A stretch of DNA of 5,911 nt from the NCBI GenBank assembly GCA_903952885.1, contig CAJBHE010000234.1, forward strand, positions 1-5,911, read 5' to 3'. Position 1 is the stretch's first letter. Every line of letters starts with the position of its first letter. The notes beneath the pieces are model-generated. The model saw nothing but the letters and a program-made list of their open reading frames with translations, was not told the DNA's origin and made no database searches. Of the stretch, positions 4,974-5,911 are shown one piece after another. Source of the stretch: an uncultured Burkholderiales bacterium. GTDB lineage: Bacteria; Pseudomonadota; Gammaproteobacteria; Burkholderiales; Burkholderiaceae_C. A program made the position numbers and the translations under genes.

Positions 4974-5911
4974 ATGACACACGTTTTTAAGCGCAGCGCG
5001 GTAGCCGCTGCTGTCTATACATTGTTGGGTACGAGTTTGGGGTCGGTTTGGGCCCAATCTGCGGTGGCTGATGATGCGCATCTCTTAGACGAGGTCACTG
5101 TTACTTCGCGTGCCTTAGAGCGCAACAGCCTGTGGGTGCCCAGCCAACAGCTGTCGGGTGCCACGCTGACCCAGCGTCAAGGAAGCACCTTGGGTGAAAC
5201 GCTAGATGCTTTGCCAGGTATTGCCAACAGTTCTTTTGGCCCCAATGTGGGCCGTCCGGTCATACGTGGCATGGATGGAGACCGCATTCGCATCTTGCAA
5301 AACAGCGGTGCCAACATGGATGTGTCAGGCTTGAGCGCCGATCATGCCGTGCCGATTGATCCGCTCACTACCGAGCGCATTGAGGTGTTGCGTGGCCCCG
5401 CTGCGCTGATGTATGGCGGCAGCGCGATGGGTGGGGTGGTCAACGTGATTGACAACCGCATTGCGCGTGAGCGTGTCTTTGATGCACAAGGCGGCGTCAT
5501 GGGTAAAGCCGAAGTGCGTGCGGGCGGCGCGGCTAATGAACACAGCACGGGTGCGATGGTGGAAGCAGGCAACGACAAAGTGGTGTTGCATGTGGATGCG
5601 TTTGACCGCACCACCCACAACTTGCGCGTACCTAAGGACATGACCTGTGGTGAGGGCGGCCCGTCTAACGGCCGACGTGTCTGCAACTCAGCCAGCAACA
5701 GCCAAGGTGGTGCAGTGGGTGGCACCCTGCTGTTTGACAGAGGCTACTTGGGTTTGTCGACCAGCGAATACCGCAGCTCATACGGTACGGTGGCCGAGCC
5801 CACGGTGTCGATTGGCATGCAGCGTCGCCATCAGGTGCTGGAAGGCCAGCTGCGTGAGGTGGGGACCTTCCAAGATGTGAAGTTTCAGTGGGGTCATACC
5901 CAGTACGCGCA
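4974..5911 (+). CDS. znuD: TonB-dependent outer-membrane receptor, ZnuD-like (probable zinc uptake), N-terminal part
   Basis: Outer-membrane transporter powered by TonB-ExbBD; 312 complete codons are visible and the gene runs off the right edge (family members are about 650-750 aa). A signal peptide (1-27, cleaved after VWA) is followed by a TonB box-like DEVTVTS (39-45) and a plug domain: LGETLDALPGI (73-83), GRPVIRGMDGDRIRILQN (93-110), DHAVPIDP (123-130), ERIEVLRGPAALMYGGSAMGGVVN (134-157). Barrel strands follow, with a probable extracellular loop holding C225 and C237, then CNSASNSQGGAVGG and DRGYLGLSTSEYRSSYG. These stretches match what I know of ZnuD. In the neisserial ZnuD structure an Asp-His pair in the plug binds zinc, and D123-H124 here appear to be that pair. 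The substrate is therefore inferred as zinc; copper or another metal is possible. The start is fixed by the upstream in-frame stop. It sits 88 bp after a small His/Cys protein gene on the same strand. Confidence 0.92.
   Translation, partial: MTHVFKRSAVAAAVYTLLGTSLGSVWAQSAVADDAHLLDEVTVTSRALERNSLWVPSQQLSGATLTQRQGSTLGETLDALPGIANSSFGPNVGRPVIRGMDGDRIRILQNSGANMDVSGLSADHAVPIDPLTTERIEVLRGPAALMYGGSAMGGVVNVIDNRIARERVFDAQGGVMGKAEVRAGGAANEHSTGAMVEAGNDKVVLHVDAFDRTTHNLRVPKDMTCGEGGPSNGRRVCNSASNSQGGAVGGTLLFDRGYLGLSTSEYRSSYGTVAEPTVSIGMQRRHQVLEGQLREVGTFQDVKFQWGHTQYA

Noticed and set aside
5325..5725. Minus-strand open frames (5325-5618, 5342-5725) and plus-strand alternative frames (5449-5643, 5647-5880)
   Set aside because: They are shadows of the ZnuD-like receptor, whose frame is continuous and motif-rich from 4974 to the edge.
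1..5911. CRISPR array, tRNA, insertion sequence, toxin-antitoxin or phage-defence genes
   Set aside because: No regularly spaced repeats, cloverleaf sequences, transposase motifs or defence domains were seen; the coding space is filled by ordinary chromosomal genes.

Overview
The window looks like a chromosomal segment from a betaproteobacterium, most likely Burkholderiales and probably Comamonadaceae (Limnohabitans/Rhodoferax-like). This rests on the protein sequences, the moderately GC-rich codon choice and the gene combination; no rRNA or marker gene fixes the taxon. Gene density is high: seven protein genes, two of them cut by the window edges. I see no tRNA, rRNA, CRISPR array, insertion sequence or clear rho-independent terminator.

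Left half (1-3861, minus strand). Read from right to left, four genes are tightly spaced: an ElyC/SanA/YdcF-type DUF218 membrane protein, a TetR/AcrR-family repressor, an RND-type membrane fusion (periplasmic adaptor) protein, and the N-terminal 391 residues of the inner-membrane RND pump that continues beyond base 1. The regulator, adaptor and pump form a classic self-regulated tripartite efflux operon with gaps of 11 and 15 bp. The 55 bp before the repressor gene hold an imperfect inverted repeat that could be its operator. No outer-membrane channel gene is visible.

Right half (3934-5911, plus strand). A divergent 72-bp region separates the efflux side from msrA (peptide methionine sulfoxide reductase A). 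The msrA stop overlaps the start of a small membrane-anchored or secreted His/Cys-containing protein of unknown function. After 88 bp comes a TonB-dependent outer-membrane receptor that closely resembles the zinc receptor ZnuD and runs off the right edge. The small protein and the receptor may form a metal-uptake unit, possibly co-transcribed with msrA.

Nothing here is clearly a new system. The points most worth a second look are the small His/Cys protein placed between msrA and the ZnuD-like receptor, the distant and possibly hairpin-masked Shine-Dalgarno of that receptor, and the perfect 14-bp palindrome at the adaptor/pump junction.
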